Below, piece by piece: positions 1 to 10,660 of a DNA stretch of 64,000 bases (position 1 is its first letter; each line of letters begins with the position of its first letter). The translations under genes and the position numbers were made by a program. This stretch comes from Caulobacter sp. 602-2 (lineage in GTDB: Bacteria; Pseudomonadota; Alphaproteobacteria; Caulobacterales; Caulobacteraceae). The stretch lies in the NCBI RefSeq assembly GCF_011043625.1, contig NZ_JAAKGT010000005.1:1-64000 (forward strand), read 5' to 3'. Under the pieces are notes generated by a model. The model searched no databases, was not told the DNA's origin, and saw only the letters and a list, made by a program, of their open reading frames with translations.

Positions 1-8
1 CGCGATCG

Positions 9-27
9 CCTCCCCCACAGGGGGAGG
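9..27. repeat. short inverted repeat, class A
   Basis: An inverted repeat with C-rich and G-rich arms lies about 35 bp upstream of the first gene. It is the same kind of element as the long class A repeats near 2.5, 26.9, 35.4 and 49.9 kb. Whether it acts as a terminator for a gene to the left cannot be seen. Confidence 0.6.
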
Positions 28-62
28 TTCCTCAAAGACCGAACCGCCAAGGACCGCCGCTG

Positions 63-2036
<1,974 letters not shown>

Positions 2037-2137
2037 GCGTTCCCGACCTCGCCATCCCCGGTCCGCGGACAAAGGCGGCGCTCGCGCTGGCCGAACGCCG
2101 CCGCCGGGCCCAGACGACCGTTCGCAAGGGAGTTTCG

Positions 2138-2506
2138 ATGCCTGCCGCCCAGACTGCCGTCGCCCATAACGCCCCGCGCTTCTCGGTGCGCGCGTCCGAA
2201 CTGCCGATCGGCGACGTCGCCGAACAGCTGGGCCTGACCCTGCGGGCCATCCGCCACTATGAGGAGATGGGCCTGATCGCCTGCGGGCGCGGCCCCAAGA
2301 ACGTCCGCACCCTCGGAACCTCGGCCCGGGCTCGCCTGGCGGCCATCGCCGACCTCAAGGCGCTGGGCCTGCCGATCTCGGAGATCGTCGATCTGCTGGG
2401 ACCGGACGGGGCGTGCCCCGACCGCCTGAAGGCGCGGCTGCGGGCGCAGCTGGAGGCGCTGGACGCGCGGCGGACGGCGATAGCGGGGTATCTGTCGGGG
2501 CTGTGA
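2138..2506 (+). CDS. MerR family transcriptional regulator
   Basis: A 122-aa MerR-type regulator. The N-terminal winged helix-turn-helix is clear (residues about 20-60: LPIGDVAEQLGL followed by RAIRHYEEMGLI), followed by a short helical dimerisation segment. It has no extended ligand-binding domain, so it is probably a small MerR such as those linked to acyl-CoA metabolism. I chose ATG 2138 because a strong AAGGGAG ribosome site precedes it. A GTG at 2033 overlapping the pccA stop would add 35 residues with no recognisable domain. It lies directly downstream of pccA on the same strand and may regulate acyl-CoA use, which is inference. Confidence 0.8.
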   Translation: MPAAQTAVAHNAPRFSVRASELPIGDVAEQLGLTLRAIRHYEEMGLIACGRGPKNVRTLGTSARARLAAIADLKALGLPISEIVDLLGPDGACPDRLKARLRAQLEALDARRTAIAGYLSGL

Positions 2507-2510
2507 AAAC

Positions 2511-2643
2511 CCTCCCCCTGAAGGGGGAGGTGTCGGCGAAGCCGACGGAGGGGGATGTGGCCTGTGAGACAGCCGCCACATCGACCTCAGTAGGGACTTC
2601 CCCCTCCGGCCCTCCGGGCCACCTCCCCCTTCAGGGGGAGGGT
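2511..2643. repeat. class A intergenic inverted repeat
   Basis: A pair of short hairpins (CCTCCCCCTGAAGGGGGAGG type) in inverse orientation fills the space between the convergent MerR and VWA genes. The halves also contain GTCGGCGAAGCCGAC-type sub-palindromes. The same element recurs at about 26.9, 35.4 and 49.9 kb. It may act as a bidirectional terminator or as a mobile REP-like repeat. Confidence 0.75.
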
Positions 2644-2648
2644 CTGGG

Positions 2649-3827
2649 CTACCCCCGCACCAGCTCCCGCATCGCCTTGTCCAGCCCGTCGATGGTCAGC
2701 GGGAACATGCGGTCGTTCATCAGCTGCTTCATGACGCCGATCGACTGGGTGTAGTCCCAGTGGCGCTCGGGGGTGGGATTGAGCCAGACGCAGCTCTGGT
2801 AGATGTCGGTGACCCGGCTCATCCAGATCGCGCCGGGCTCCTCGTTCCAGTGCTCGACGCTGCCGCCCGGATAGGTGATCTCGTAGGGGCTCATGGTCGC
2901 GTCGCCGACGAAGATCACCTTGTAGTCAGCCGGGAACTTGTGGAGCACTTCCCAGGTGGCGACCTTCTCGGTGTGCCGGCGCTTGTTGTCCTTCCACACG
3001 CCTTCGTAGAGGCAGTTGTGGAAGTAGTAGAACTCCAGGTTCTTGAATTCCGTCTTGGCCGCCGAGAACAGCTCCTCGCAGAGCTTGATGTGGCCGTCCA
3101 TCGAGCCGCCGATGTCGAAGAAGATCAGCACCTTGATGGCGTTGCGGCGCTCTGGGCGCAGCTGGATGTCGAGATAACCCTTCTCGGCCGTGCCGCGGAT
3201 CGTGCCGGGCAGGTCCAGTTCCTCGGCCGCGCCCGTGCGGGCGAACTTGCGCAGGCGCCGCAGCGCCACCTTGATGTTGCGGGTGCCCAGCTCGACGCTG
3301 TCGTCGAGGTTCTTGTACTCGCGCTTGTCCCAGACCTTCACCGCGCGGCCGTGGCGGCCCTTGTCCTGGCCGATGCGCACGCCTTCGGGATTGTAGCCGT
3401 TGTTGCCGAACGGCGAGGTTCCGCCCGAACCGATCCACTTGTTGCCGCCCTGGTGGCGCTCCTTCTGCTCGGCCAGGCGTTCGCGCAGGGTCTCCATCAG
3501 CTTCTCGAAGCCGCCCAGGGCCTCGATCTGGGCCTTTTCCTCGTCGGTGAGGAACTTCTCGGTGAGGGCCTTCAGCCATTCCTCGGGAATATCGGCCGTG
3601 ATCCCCTCGCCCACCGTCTCCAGCCCCTTGAAGACGTGGCCGAACACGCGGTCGAACTTGTCGAGGTTCTTCTCGTCCTTCACCAGGCTGGCGCGCGACA
3701 GGAAGTAGAAGTCGTCGATCGAGCGGTCGATAACGCCCTTGTCCAGCGCCTCCATGAGCAGGAGGTATTCGCGCAGGGACACCGGCACCTTGGCCTGGCG
3801 CAGCTCGGAGAAGAAGCGAAGGAACAT
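2649..3827 (-). CDS. VWA domain protein, CoxE-like
   Basis: A 392-aa cytosolic protein of the CoxE-like von Willebrand factor A family, usually partnered with a MoxR-type AAA+ ATPase to insert or remodel metal cofactors or complexes. The VWA core is in the C-terminal half, with a metal-site motif reading FFDIGGSMDGH. The first serine of the usual DxSxS motif is glycine, which I believe is common in this subfamily. The N-terminal half is helical. I chose ATG 3827 (MFLRFFSELR) instead of an upstream in-frame codon at 3884 because the added residues look non-coding. No MoxR ATPase is adjacent; the neighbour upstream is a divergent exporter. Confidence 0.85.
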   Translation of the reverse strand: MFLRFFSELRQAKVPVSLREYLLLMEALDKGVIDRSIDDFYFLSRASLVKDEKNLDKFDRVFGHVFKGLETVGEGITADIPEEWLKALTEKFLTDEEKAQIEALGGFEKLMETLRERLAEQKERHQGGNKWIGSGGTSPFGNNGYNPEGVRIGQDKGRHGRAVKVWDKREYKNLDDSVELGTRNIKVALRRLRKFARTGAAEELDLPGTIRGTAEKGYLDIQLRPERRNAIKVLIFFDIGGSMDGHIKLCEELFSAAKTEFKNLEFYYFHNCLYEGVWKDNKRRHTEKVATWEVLHKFPADYKVIFVGDATMSPYEITYPGGSVEHWNEEPGAIWMSRVTDIYQSCVWLNPTPERHWDYTQSIGVMKQLMNDRMFPLTIDGLDKAMRELVRG

Positions 3828-3956
3828 CTGCGGGGGTCTCGAACGTCTGTTTGGCAGGATGAAGCCTTCCGCCTTCCGACGCAACGGTGACCGCTCCCGC
3901 GGTCGTGAACGCCGGAAGGTTGAAGCCTGACCGGTAGGGGCGTAACCCCCTCTCCC

Positions 3957-5408
3957 GTGTCCGACCTCGCCTCAGATCCCCGCCAGCCTCCCCTTGCCGA
4001 AACCGAGGCGATAGAGGCGCCGATCTCGCCCTGGACCACCCGCCTTGTCTCGCTCGCCGTCGCCAGCGCGCTCTTGATGGAGTTCATCGACTCCACGGCC
4101 CTGTCGACCGCCTTGCCGCGCCTGGCCCAGGCCTTCTCGGCCGACCCGATCCACCTGAAGCTGGCCCTGACTTCCTACATCCTGGCCCTGGCGGTCTTCA
4201 CCCCGGCCAGCGGCTGGGCGGCCCAGCGCTATGGCGCGCGACGGGTGTTCCTGATCGCCATGCTGGTGTTCCTGGCCGGCTCGGCGCTGTGCGGCCTGTC
4301 GCAGAGCCTTGGCCAACTGGTCGCGGCCCGCATCGTCCAGGGGATCGGCGGGGCGATGATGACGCCGGTGGCGCGGCTGATCGTCGTGGGCTCGACGCCC
4401 AAGGACAAGCTGATCAGCGCCATGGGCTGGTTCACCATGCCGGCCATGGTCGGGCCTCTGATCGGCCCGCCGATCGCCGGCTTCGTGCTGTCGGTCGCCG
4501 ACTGGCCGTGGATTTTCTACCTGAACCTGCCGATCGGCGTAGTCGGGGCGATCGCCGTGCGGCGCTTCGTGCCCAAGGGCGCGCCCGATCCGGAGGCCGG
4601 CCGCTTCGACACCCAAGGCTTCGTCATGAGCGCGATCGCCCTGTCGGGGCTGATCGGTCTGGCCGAGACAGCGGGTCTTTCCCTGCTGCCGCCGCTGGTG
4701 CAGGCGCTGCTGCTGGCCGTGTCGCTGGGCGCGGGCTGGCTCTACCTCAACCACTGCCGGGCCCAGGCCAAGCCGATCCTGGATCTCACCCTGCTGCGCT
4801 ATCCGACCTTCCGCGCCAGCCTGGTCGGCGGCACCTTCGTTCGCCTAGGCATCGGCGCCAGTCCGTTCCTGATGCCGCTTCTGCTGCAGGTGGCGCTGGG
4901 CTGGAGCCCGCTGAAGGCCAGCGGCGTGACCATCGCCACGGGCCTGGGCGTGCTGGTCGCCCGCCCCTTCGCCGGCGCGCTGCTCAAGCGCTACGGCTTC
5001 CGCACGGCGCTGGCGGTGTTCGTGGCCGCGACGGCGCTGATGACCGCCGTGCCGGGCTTCTTCACGGCCTCGACCCCGATGTGGCTGATGATCGCTCTGC
5101 TGCTGGTGGGCGGCTTCGCCCGGTCGAGCCAGTTCATCGCCGCCAACACCATCGCCTATGCCGACGTGCCCCAGCCGCGCGTGGCCGCGGCCTCGACCCT
5201 GGCTGCGGTCAGCCAGCAGGTGGGCCTGGCCCTGGGCGTCAGCTTCGGTGGTTTGATGCTGCACCTGACGCGCGGCGCTGGCGGCCAGGCCCTGACGCCG
5301 CAAAGCTTCGTCTGGCCGTTCGTGGCGATCGGGGTGGTGACGCTGCTGGCCCTGCCGGTCTATCTGCGGCTGGACAAGGACGCGGGGGCGAGCATCAGCG
5401 GCAGATGA
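3957..5408 (+). CDS. MFS transporter, DHA2-type exporter
   Basis: A 483-aa inner-membrane transporter of the major facilitator superfamily, most likely a proton-driven drug or metabolite exporter with 14 predicted helices. Family features include the N-terminal MEFIDSTALSTALPRLA segment after a short cytoplasmic tail, the RYGARRVF loop between helices 2 and 3, and the GPLIGPPIAG antiporter motif in helix 5. The GTG start at 3957 gives the natural N-terminus. It is divergent from the VWA gene. Substrate cannot be told from sequence. Confidence 0.85.
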   Translation: MSDLASDPRQPPLAETEAIEAPISPWTTRLVSLAVASALLMEFIDSTALSTALPRLAQAFSADPIHLKLALTSYILALAVFTPASGWAAQRYGARRVFLIAMLVFLAGSALCGLSQSLGQLVAARIVQGIGGAMMTPVARLIVVGSTPKDKLISAMGWFTMPAMVGPLIGPPIAGFVLSVADWPWIFYLNLPIGVVGAIAVRRFVPKGAPDPEAGRFDTQGFVMSAIALSGLIGLAETAGLSLLPPLVQALLLAVSLGAGWLYLNHCRAQAKPILDLTLLRYPTFRASLVGGTFVRLGIGASPFLMPLLLQVALGWSPLKASGVTIATGLGVLVARPFAGALLKRYGFRTALAVFVAATALMTAVPGFFTASTPMWLMIALLLVGGFARSSQFIAANTIAYADVPQPRVAAASTLAAVSQQVGLALGVSFGGLMLHLTRGAGGQALTPQSFVWPFVAIGVVTLLALPVYLRLDKDAGASISGR

Positions 5409-5575
5409 TCCCTCTCCCCTTGCGGGAGAGGGTGGCCTGCAAGGCAGGTCGGGCGAGGGGCCGCACGAACGCAAAACGCCGCGACGGCGGTGAGGCTGTC
5501 GCGGCGTTCTATTTCTGAGAGACCCCTCATCCGTCGCCTATGGCGACACCTTCTCCCGCAAGGGGAGAAGGATCA
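5408..5575. repeat. class B intergenic inverted repeat
   Basis: Two hairpin units related to CCCTCTCCCCTTGCGGGAGAGGG flank a perfect terminator-like stem in the gap between the convergent MFS exporter and the amino-acid dehydrogenase. The same two-unit arrangement recurs at 26217-26393. Confidence 0.75.
5475..5508. terminator. bidirectional rho-independent terminator
   Basis: A perfect 11-bp stem (AACGCCGCGAC against GTCGCGGCGTT, 12-nt loop) lies between two convergent genes. It is flanked by AAAA on the left and TCTATTT on the right, so it can serve both strands. Confidence 0.7.
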
Positions 5576-6634
5576 GGGACGCGCCGCGGCGATGCGGGCG
5601 CGGGCGATCTCGTCGGCGACCAGGTTGGCCGGGCGCTTTTCGGCCAGCGACTGGTCGAGCACCTCGCCCAGGGTCAGGGCCAGACGGTCGAGCTTGGTCG
5701 CCACCCATTGCGGATCGAAGGCGCCGCCGGCTTCCAGGGCGCGAATCTCGGCGGCCACGTTGATGATGCCGCCGCCGTTGATGACGTAGTCGGGGGCGTA
5801 GAGGATGCCGCGGTCGAACACGGTCTGGCCGATCATGGCGTCGGCCAGCTGGTTGTTGGCGCCGCCGGCGATGACCTTGACCTTCAGGCGCGGCAGGGTC
5901 GCGGCCGAGATCGCCCCGCCCAGGGCGCAGGGCGCGAAGACGTCGGCTTCGACGTCGAAGATGGCGTCGGTCGGCACGATTTCGGCGCCCGTCTTGGCCG
6001 CCACTTCGTTCAGGGCCACCTGGTTGACGTCGGCGATGATCAGCTTGGCGCCGGCCGCGTGCAGCTTTTCGGCCAGGTAGGCGCCGACATGGCCGACGCC
6101 CTGGATGGCCACCTTCACGCCCGTCAGGTCACGGCCCAGCGCGCGCTCGACGCACAGGCGCACGCCGCGGAACACGCCCTCGGCGGTGACCGGCGAAGGA
6201 TCGCCCGAGGCGGCCGCATGGCCTTCCAGGCCGGCGACGTAGCGGGTGGTCTTGCGGGTGCTCTCAAGGTCGGTCGGCGAAACGCCGACGTCCTCGGCGG
6301 TCCAGTAGCGGCCGCCCAGACTGTCGACCGCGCGGCCGAAGGCCTCGAACAGTTCCGGCGTCTTCTGGCTGCGGCTATCGCCGATGATCACGGCCTTGCC
6401 GCCGCCGAAGTCCAGATCGGCCATGGCGTTCTTGTACGACATGCCGCGCGACAGGCGCAGCGCGTCGGTCAGGGCCGCCTCGCTGCTGGCGTAGTCCCAC
6501 ATCCGGCAGCCGCCGGCGGCCGGGCCGCGCGCGGTGGAGTGGATGGCGATGATCGACTTGAGGCCGGTCTTTTCGTCGTAGAACGAGTGGACGCCTTCAT
6601 GCCCTTCGAAATCGGGCAGATCGAACAAGGTCAT
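5573..6634 (-). CDS. Leu/Phe/Val-type amino acid dehydrogenase
   Basis: A 353-aa NAD-dependent dehydrogenase of the Glu/Leu/Phe/Val family, which oxidatively deaminates a branched-chain or aromatic amino acid to its 2-oxo acid. The catalytic-lysine region reads GMSYKNAMADLDFGGGKAVI. The Rossmann nucleotide loop reads GVGHVGAYLAEKL, and the C-terminal GGANNQLAD segment is typical. Length matches leucine dehydrogenases. ATG 6634 (MTLFDLPDF) was chosen over an upstream Arg-rich in-frame extension. Leucine dehydrogenase is the best guess; phenylalanine or valine specificity is possible. Confidence 0.87.
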   Translation of the reverse strand: MTLFDLPDFEGHEGVHSFYDEKTGLKSIIAIHSTARGPAAGGCRMWDYASSEAALTDALRLSRGMSYKNAMADLDFGGGKAVIIGDSRSQKTPELFEAFGRAVDSLGGRYWTAEDVGVSPTDLESTRKTTRYVAGLEGHAAASGDPSPVTAEGVFRGVRLCVERALGRDLTGVKVAIQGVGHVGAYLAEKLHAAGAKLIIADVNQVALNEVAAKTGAEIVPTDAIFDVEADVFAPCALGGAISAATLPRLKVKVIAGGANNQLADAMIGQTVFDRGILYAPDYVINGGGIINVAAEIRALEAGGAFDPQWVATKLDRLALTLGEVLDQSLAEKRPANLVADEIARARIAAARP

Positions 6635-6777
6635 TGCCGTGGGCCTCGCCTCAGCCTGGAAAACAGTGCGCCGGGGTGTACGCCGCCCCGAGCGCCGCCG
6701 CAAGGATCACTTCATCGGCTTTTTGTCACATAGGCCGATGATCATTCATACCGCACTGCAATATGCCGGACGTTCAA

Positions 6778-7812
6778 CTAGCGTCCGGCCGGAACACCCT
6801 GAACTTTGACCACATTCGGCGCGGTCGGCGCGCCCGGGATCGGCGGCGCGCCAGACGGCAGGTCGGCCTGCGGATCCTTCAGGAACGCGGCCGCGTCGCG
6901 CCACACCACCTCCGCCTGCTTGTCGACCAGCAGCAGGTGGTAGCCGTTGGCGTAGAAGGCCGAACGATCGTCGGGCTTCAGGCGGCGGGCGGCCTGCTTG
7001 GTCGGCTCCTCGGGAATGATCTCGTCGCGCTCGCCATAGAAGTAGGCGACCGGAACCCGCACCTTGCCCAGCGACGCCCAGGCCCGCTCCATCAGCCCGA
7101 CCAGGCCATAGAGGGTGTCGGACCGCGCGCCCCAGATCATCAGCGGGTCACGGCCCATGCGCCGCAGCTCTTCCATGTTGTCGGTCGGCAGCACCTTCTG
7201 CACCAGCCATTCCGGCGGCTTGACCACCCAGCTGCGGGCGGTGTGGGCGCTGATCCACAGGCTGGTCTTGTAGGGCAGAGGCTGGGCAGACCAGCCCCAG
7301 ACGGCCGGGGCGAACAGCAGCAGAGAGTCGGCGGCCGGCGGATTGTCGGTCGCCATGGCGGCGATCGCGAGCCCCCCGCCCATGCTGACCCCGGCCAGCG
7401 AGACCTTGGCCTCGGGATGGGCCTCGCGGACCAGCGACACCAGGGTGCGGACGTCCTCGATCATCAGGTCGGTCGAGGCCCAGACGCCCCGGCGGGGCGA
7501 GCGGCCAAAGCCCCGCAGGTCCAGCGCGTAGGTGGCGATGCCCTGCCCCGCCCACCAGGCGGCGGCCAGGTGGTAGGCGTTGGAGTAGTCGTTCATGCCG
7601 TGCAGGCCGACGACGACGTGGGTGACGGTCCCGTCCTGCGGCAGCCAGCGCTTGAGCCCCAGCTTCGCGCCGTCGAAGGCGATCATCCAGTCGTCCTGCA
7701 GCCGCGCGCCGCGCAGGCCGAGCGGCGCGAGGGCGGGACGCTGGGTGATGGGGACGCAGGCGGCGGCGAGGCCGGCGGCCCCGACGGTGAAGAGAAGGCT
7801 CCGGCGGTTCAT
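6778..7812 (-). CDS. alpha/beta hydrolase lipoprotein (lysophospholipase-like)
   Basis: A 344-aa serine hydrolase of the monoacylglycerol lipase/lysophospholipase type. The N-terminus has a Tat-like MNRRSLLFTVGAAGLAAAC signal with a possible lipobox cysteine at residue 19, so it is probably exported and lipid-anchored. The oxyanion region VVGLHGMNDYSN is followed by the nucleophile elbow GVSMGG (Ser143). Near the C-terminus, YFYGERDEIIP and GYHLLL supply the likely Asp and His. The start overlaps the stop of the upstream glycosylase-family gene by 4 bp, so the two are cotranscribed. Substrate is unknown. Confidence 0.85.
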   Translation of the reverse strand: MNRRSLLFTVGAAGLAAACVPITQRPALAPLGLRGARLQDDWMIAFDGAKLGLKRWLPQDGTVTHVVVGLHGMNDYSNAYHLAAAWWAGQGIATYALDLRGFGRSPRRGVWASTDLMIEDVRTLVSLVREAHPEAKVSLAGVSMGGGLAIAAMATDNPPAADSLLLFAPAVWGWSAQPLPYKTSLWISAHTARSWVVKPPEWLVQKVLPTDNMEELRRMGRDPLMIWGARSDTLYGLVGLMERAWASLGKVRVPVAYFYGERDEIIPEEPTKQAARRLKPDDRSAFYANGYHLLLVDKQAEVVWRDAAAFLKDPQADLPSGAPPIPGAPTAPNVVKVQGVPAGR

Positions 7813-8393
7813 CGCGCCAGAATGCCCGCGACACGACGGCGAAGATAGGGCGTGACCTCGTCCTCGAACCATGGGTTGCGCTTGAGCCAGGCGGTGTTGC
7901 GCCACGAAGGGTGCGGCAGAGGCAGAACGCCATGGGCGACGTATTCGCTCCAGGCGGCCACGGTCTCGGTCATCGAGGGCTTCATGGCGTCGCCCAGCGC
8001 CCAGGCCTGGGCGTAGCCGCCGACCAGCAGGGTCAGCTCCACCTTGGGCAGGCGGTCCAGCAGGTCCCTGCGCCACAGGGCGGCGCAACGCGGCGGCGGC
8101 GGATAGTCGCCGCCCTTGGGATTGGTCCCCGGAAAGCAGAAGGCCATGGCCGCCACGCCGATCTCCGGCCGATCGTAGAAGGTGTCGCGGTCGACGCCCA
8201 TCCACTGGCGCAGGCGGTTGCCGGAGGGGTCGTTGAACGGCAGGCCGGTCTCGTGCACCAGCCGTCCCGGCGCCTGGCCGCAGATCAAGAGGCGCGTCTC
8301 CTCGCCCACCCGCACCACCGGGCGCGGCTCGGGAATCTCGCCGACGCAGGCCCGGCAGGCGCGGATCTCGGAAAGCAGGGCGTCGAGCGACAT
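7809..8393 (-). CDS. uracil-DNA glycosylase family protein
   Basis: A 194-aa protein of the uracil-DNA glycosylase superfamily, which excises uracil or related damaged bases from DNA. The catalytic pocket motif is seen as ICGQAPGRLVHETGLPF, and the DNA-binding loop motif as LPHPSWRN near residue 160. An N-terminal CRAC pair could be part of an iron-sulfur site as in family 4 or 5 enzymes, but the full set of four cysteines is not obvious. It is the first gene of a two-gene unit with the hydrolase. Confident as a superfamily member, less so for exact substrate. Confidence 0.8.
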   Translation of the reverse strand: MSLDALLSEIRACRACVGEIPEPRPVVRVGEETRLLICGQAPGRLVHETGLPFNDPSGNRLRQWMGVDRDTFYDRPEIGVAAMAFCFPGTNPKGGDYPPPPRCAALWRRDLLDRLPKVELTLLVGGYAQAWALGDAMKPSMTETVAAWSEYVAHGVLPLPHPSWRNTAWLKRNPWFEDEVTPYLRRRVAGILAR

Positions 8394-8440
8394 GGCCGGC
8401 AGTTAGGACGCCGCCGGCCACGCGCCAAGAGGCGCCGTCG

Positions 8441-9550
8441 TCAGGACGCGGCGACCTCGACCAGGACCGACACCGGAACGAACTCGGCCGTGTGCTGCAC
8501 GGCCAGCCCCATGTCCACGCGCAGCACGCCCTGGCCCATGTACTGGGCGTTGTTGCTCATGTCGCAGACGACGTAGAACGACTCCGCCGCCTTGGAGCCC
8601 ATCAGGCCGCCCGCCTTCCAGATGTCGGTCAGGAAAGCCGACACCTGCGCGTGCGCCGTGGCGAACATCGCCGGCGACGGCGGCTCGGTCGACGCCCAGG
8701 CCAGGCCGCCCTCGACGCTGTCCTCGATATGGTCGACCAGCCGGCGGGCCGGCACGTAGCGGAAGGTGTCGCTGACGGACGAGAGGGTCCGCACGCCCCA
8801 GATGACGGCCTCGTGCCCCGGGAAGCTTCGCAGCGCGTTGAGCCCTCGCGCCGACAGCGCCGCATTGTCGCCGTCGGTCAGGAAGCGCTGGGGAATGCCG
8901 CTGGCGAAATCGGCGCGGATGCCGGCTGGCGCGGTCCAGACGCCGTCCTTGCGGTCGGTCCGGGCCCAGATGCCGGCGACGGCGCCCCCCGACGGGCGCG
9001 ACCCGCTCTCGTCCTGCAGGCGCGAGGCGTAGCAGGCCATGCGCGAGCGCTGCGGTTCGGGAAAGTCGCCGAGCGCGTCGACGGTCATCTCGTCGATCTT
9101 GGCGGTCGCCCAGGCGGCCGGCGCTTCGAGGATCATCATCGCTTCGCGTTCGAGCACGAAGGCCGCGGCCGTCTGGCGGGCGAAGACCGGGACGTCGCCC
9201 TCTATCTGGTCGGGCGACAGGTAGAGGATGTTGAAGGGCGTCTTGTTCAGCGCAGCCAGGGCGCTGTCCAGCCCGGTCTCTGTGGTCGCGTCTCCGGGCA
9301 GGCGGACGACCACCGCCGCTTCGCCGCCGTTCGCGAAGAAGTCGGCCACGGCCAGCGTCAGGGGATAGGCCCGATCCGTCGGCCCGTAAGCGGCCTCGAA
9401 GGCCGCCTGACCTGCGACAGGCACGGCGACGCCCGCCGGGCCGCGGCCCGCCCGGCCGACGAAAGCCGTCACCGCCGTGGGCAGGCCCACGATCGGCTGA
9501 ACCGGGGCGATCTCCTGGACGAACACGCCCGGGGTCTTCAGTTGCGACAT
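8441..9550 (-). CDS. orphan phage tail sheath-like protein
   Basis: A 369-aa protein resembling the sheath of contractile phage tails. The N-terminus has the typical TPGVFVQEI...PIVGLPTAVTAFVG opening. The C-terminal third (RYVPARRLVDHIEDSV, then AQVSAFLTDIWKAGGLMG) resembles the conserved sheath C-terminal domain that ends in a core strand. It is shorter than most phage sheaths, suggesting loss of the variable outer domains. No baseplate, tube, capsid or lysis genes surround it; the neighbours are metabolic genes. The start at ATG 9550 has a GGAG site. The role is unknown: a domesticated remnant, or a scaffold for another contractile or filament structure. Confidence 0.8.
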   Translation of the reverse strand: MSQLKTPGVFVQEIAPVQPIVGLPTAVTAFVGRAGRGPAGVAVPVAGQAAFEAAYGPTDRAYPLTLAVADFFANGGEAAVVVRLPGDATTETGLDSALAALNKTPFNILYLSPDQIEGDVPVFARQTAAAFVLEREAMMILEAPAAWATAKIDEMTVDALGDFPEPQRSRMACYASRLQDESGSRPSGGAVAGIWARTDRKDGVWTAPAGIRADFASGIPQRFLTDGDNAALSARGLNALRSFPGHEAVIWGVRTLSSVSDTFRYVPARRLVDHIEDSVEGGLAWASTEPPSPAMFATAHAQVSAFLTDIWKAGGLMGSKAAESFYVVCDMSNNAQYMGQGVLRVDMGLAVQHTAEFVPVSVLVEVAAS

Positions 9551-9610
9551 CAAGGCTACTCCATACTCGAGGTCGCAACCTCCGATAGCCGCCCCCGGCT
9601 TGGCAAGACG

Positions 9611-10267
9611 TCAGGCGGCTTCTGGCGGAGCGAAGGCCGCCAGAAGGGCCTCCTCGCCGGCGATCAGAGCCGCATAGGCCGGCCGGGCCAGGATCGCGTC
9701 GGTGTAGGCCTTGGTGCGCGGCCAGCGCGACAGGTCCAGCTTCAGGTGACGCAGGTTGGCGAACGGGCTGGCCACGGCGAGGTCGGCCAGGGTCAGGCGG
9801 TCCTCCAGCAGGAAGCCGCCCGCGTCCGGCACGATGCTCTCCAGGTAGTCGAGCACCGGCGGCAGCTCCTCGGCCTCGGCCTTGGCGGCCACGGCCTCGT
9901 CGCCCGGCCGGCGCATGAAGCGCGGCGCGACGATGCGGTTAAAGAAGATCTTGCCGCCGGCCGCCACCAGGATGGTGTCGGCGTACTCCTCGAACCAGAC
10001 CGCCCGGGCGCGGGCGCGCGGCTCGGCCGGGATCAGGTTCGGCTCCGGATGCAGGGCTTCCAGATAGGTGATGATCGCCGTGGAGTCCGAGATGCGGAAA
10101 TCACCGTCCTGGAAGCCCGGGATCTTGCGGAACGGGCTGCACTCGGCGAACTCGGGATCGAGGGTTCCGGGCGGCGAGACCCGGTTCTCCAGCTTCAGGC
10201 CCTTCTCGGCTCCGAAAGCCAGCGTCTTGCGCACATAGGGCGACAGCGACGAACCGAAGACGATCAT
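9611..10267 (-). CDS. glutathione S-transferase family protein
   Basis: A 218-aa cytosolic glutathione S-transferase-like protein. The N-terminal thioredoxin-fold domain starts MIVFGSSLSPYVRKTLAF, followed by the cis-proline region KIPGFQDGDFRISDSTAI. The helical C-terminal domain has LTLADLAVASPFANLRHL. The start at 10267 is supported by a strong GGGAGG ribosome site. Conjugation substrate is not known. It could in principle serve as a maleylacetoacetate isomerase, but it lacks the usual zeta-class signature as far as I can see and lies 11 kb from the homogentisate genes. Confidence 0.85.
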   Translation of the reverse strand: MIVFGSSLSPYVRKTLAFGAEKGLKLENRVSPPGTLDPEFAECSPFRKIPGFQDGDFRISDSTAIITYLEALHPEPNLIPAEPRARARAVWFEEYADTILVAAGGKIFFNRIVAPRFMRRPGDEAVAAKAEAEELPPVLDYLESIVPDAGGFLLEDRLTLADLAVASPFANLRHLKLDLSRWPRTKAYTDAILARPAYAALIAGEEALLAAFAPPEAA

Positions 10268-10326
10268 GAGCGAACCTCCCCTGATGTATTTGGGAGGCTC
10301 ATAGTTCATCGAACAGGTTTCTTTTC

Positions 10327-10350
10327 AAGACCCACCTTTCGGCGGGTCTT
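10327..10350 (-). terminator. hairpin between DUF3253 gene and GST gene
   Basis: A 10-bp stem with one mismatch and a 4-base loop lies just downstream of the DUF3253 stop codon. Neither strand has a proper U tract, so it may be an attenuator or mRNA-stability hairpin and not an intrinsic terminator. Confidence 0.4.
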
Positions 10351-10357
10351 GAGGCGA

Positions 10358-10660
10358 TCAATCCTCGGCGTCGTCCGCGCCGTCTTCGACCACGTCCGGG
10401 AAGCTGGTCGGATCGCCTTCCATCGGCAGGCGCAGGCGATAGACGCCCCGGAACTTCTCGGGATTGGCCGGCTTGTTGTGGCGCAGGATGACGATCTTGC
10501 CTTCCTTGGCCAGTTCGACGGCGTCGGTGCGGATATGGCCCAGCAGGCGCTGCCAGCGCTCGGGCTGGATGGCCTTGGCCACCGACATCGGGTCGATGGA
10601 CTTGCCGGCGGGCAGCCCGGCCAGCTGCGAGAGGATGGTGTCTTGGATCGGGGTCGTCAT
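10358..10660 (-). CDS. DUF3253 family small protein
   Basis: A 100-aa protein resembling the DUF3253 family (predicted small winged helix). Sequence features are a helical N-terminal half (DTILSQLAGLPAGKSIDPMSVAKAI), the conserved WQRLLGHIRTDAVELAKEGKIVILRHNKPANPEKFRGVYRL core and an acidic tail. The wing-like fold suggests nucleic-acid binding, but no function is established. It overlaps the stop of the upstream DUF1444-like gene by 4 bp, so both are in one transcript. Confidence 0.78.
   Translation of the reverse strand: MTTPIQDTILSQLAGLPAGKSIDPMSVAKAIQPERWQRLLGHIRTDAVELAKEGKIVILRHNKPANPEKFRGVYRLRLPMEGDPTSFPDVVEDGADDAED

Noticed and set aside
2760..3890. 376-codon open frame on the + strand opposite the VWA gene
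   Set aside because: The VWA protein has a recognisable domain and correct start; this frame gives only a Val/Leu/Ala/Glu-rich unstructured sequence.
8441..9550. Reading the tail-sheath-like gene as part of a prophage
   Set aside because: Neighbours on both sides are metabolic or repair genes with the same base and codon use, and no integrase, capsid, tube or lysis gene is present.
9611..10267. Calling the GST a maleylacetoacetate isomerase
   Set aside because: It is 11 kb from the homogentisate genes and I do not see the zeta-class active-site signature, so only the family name is given.
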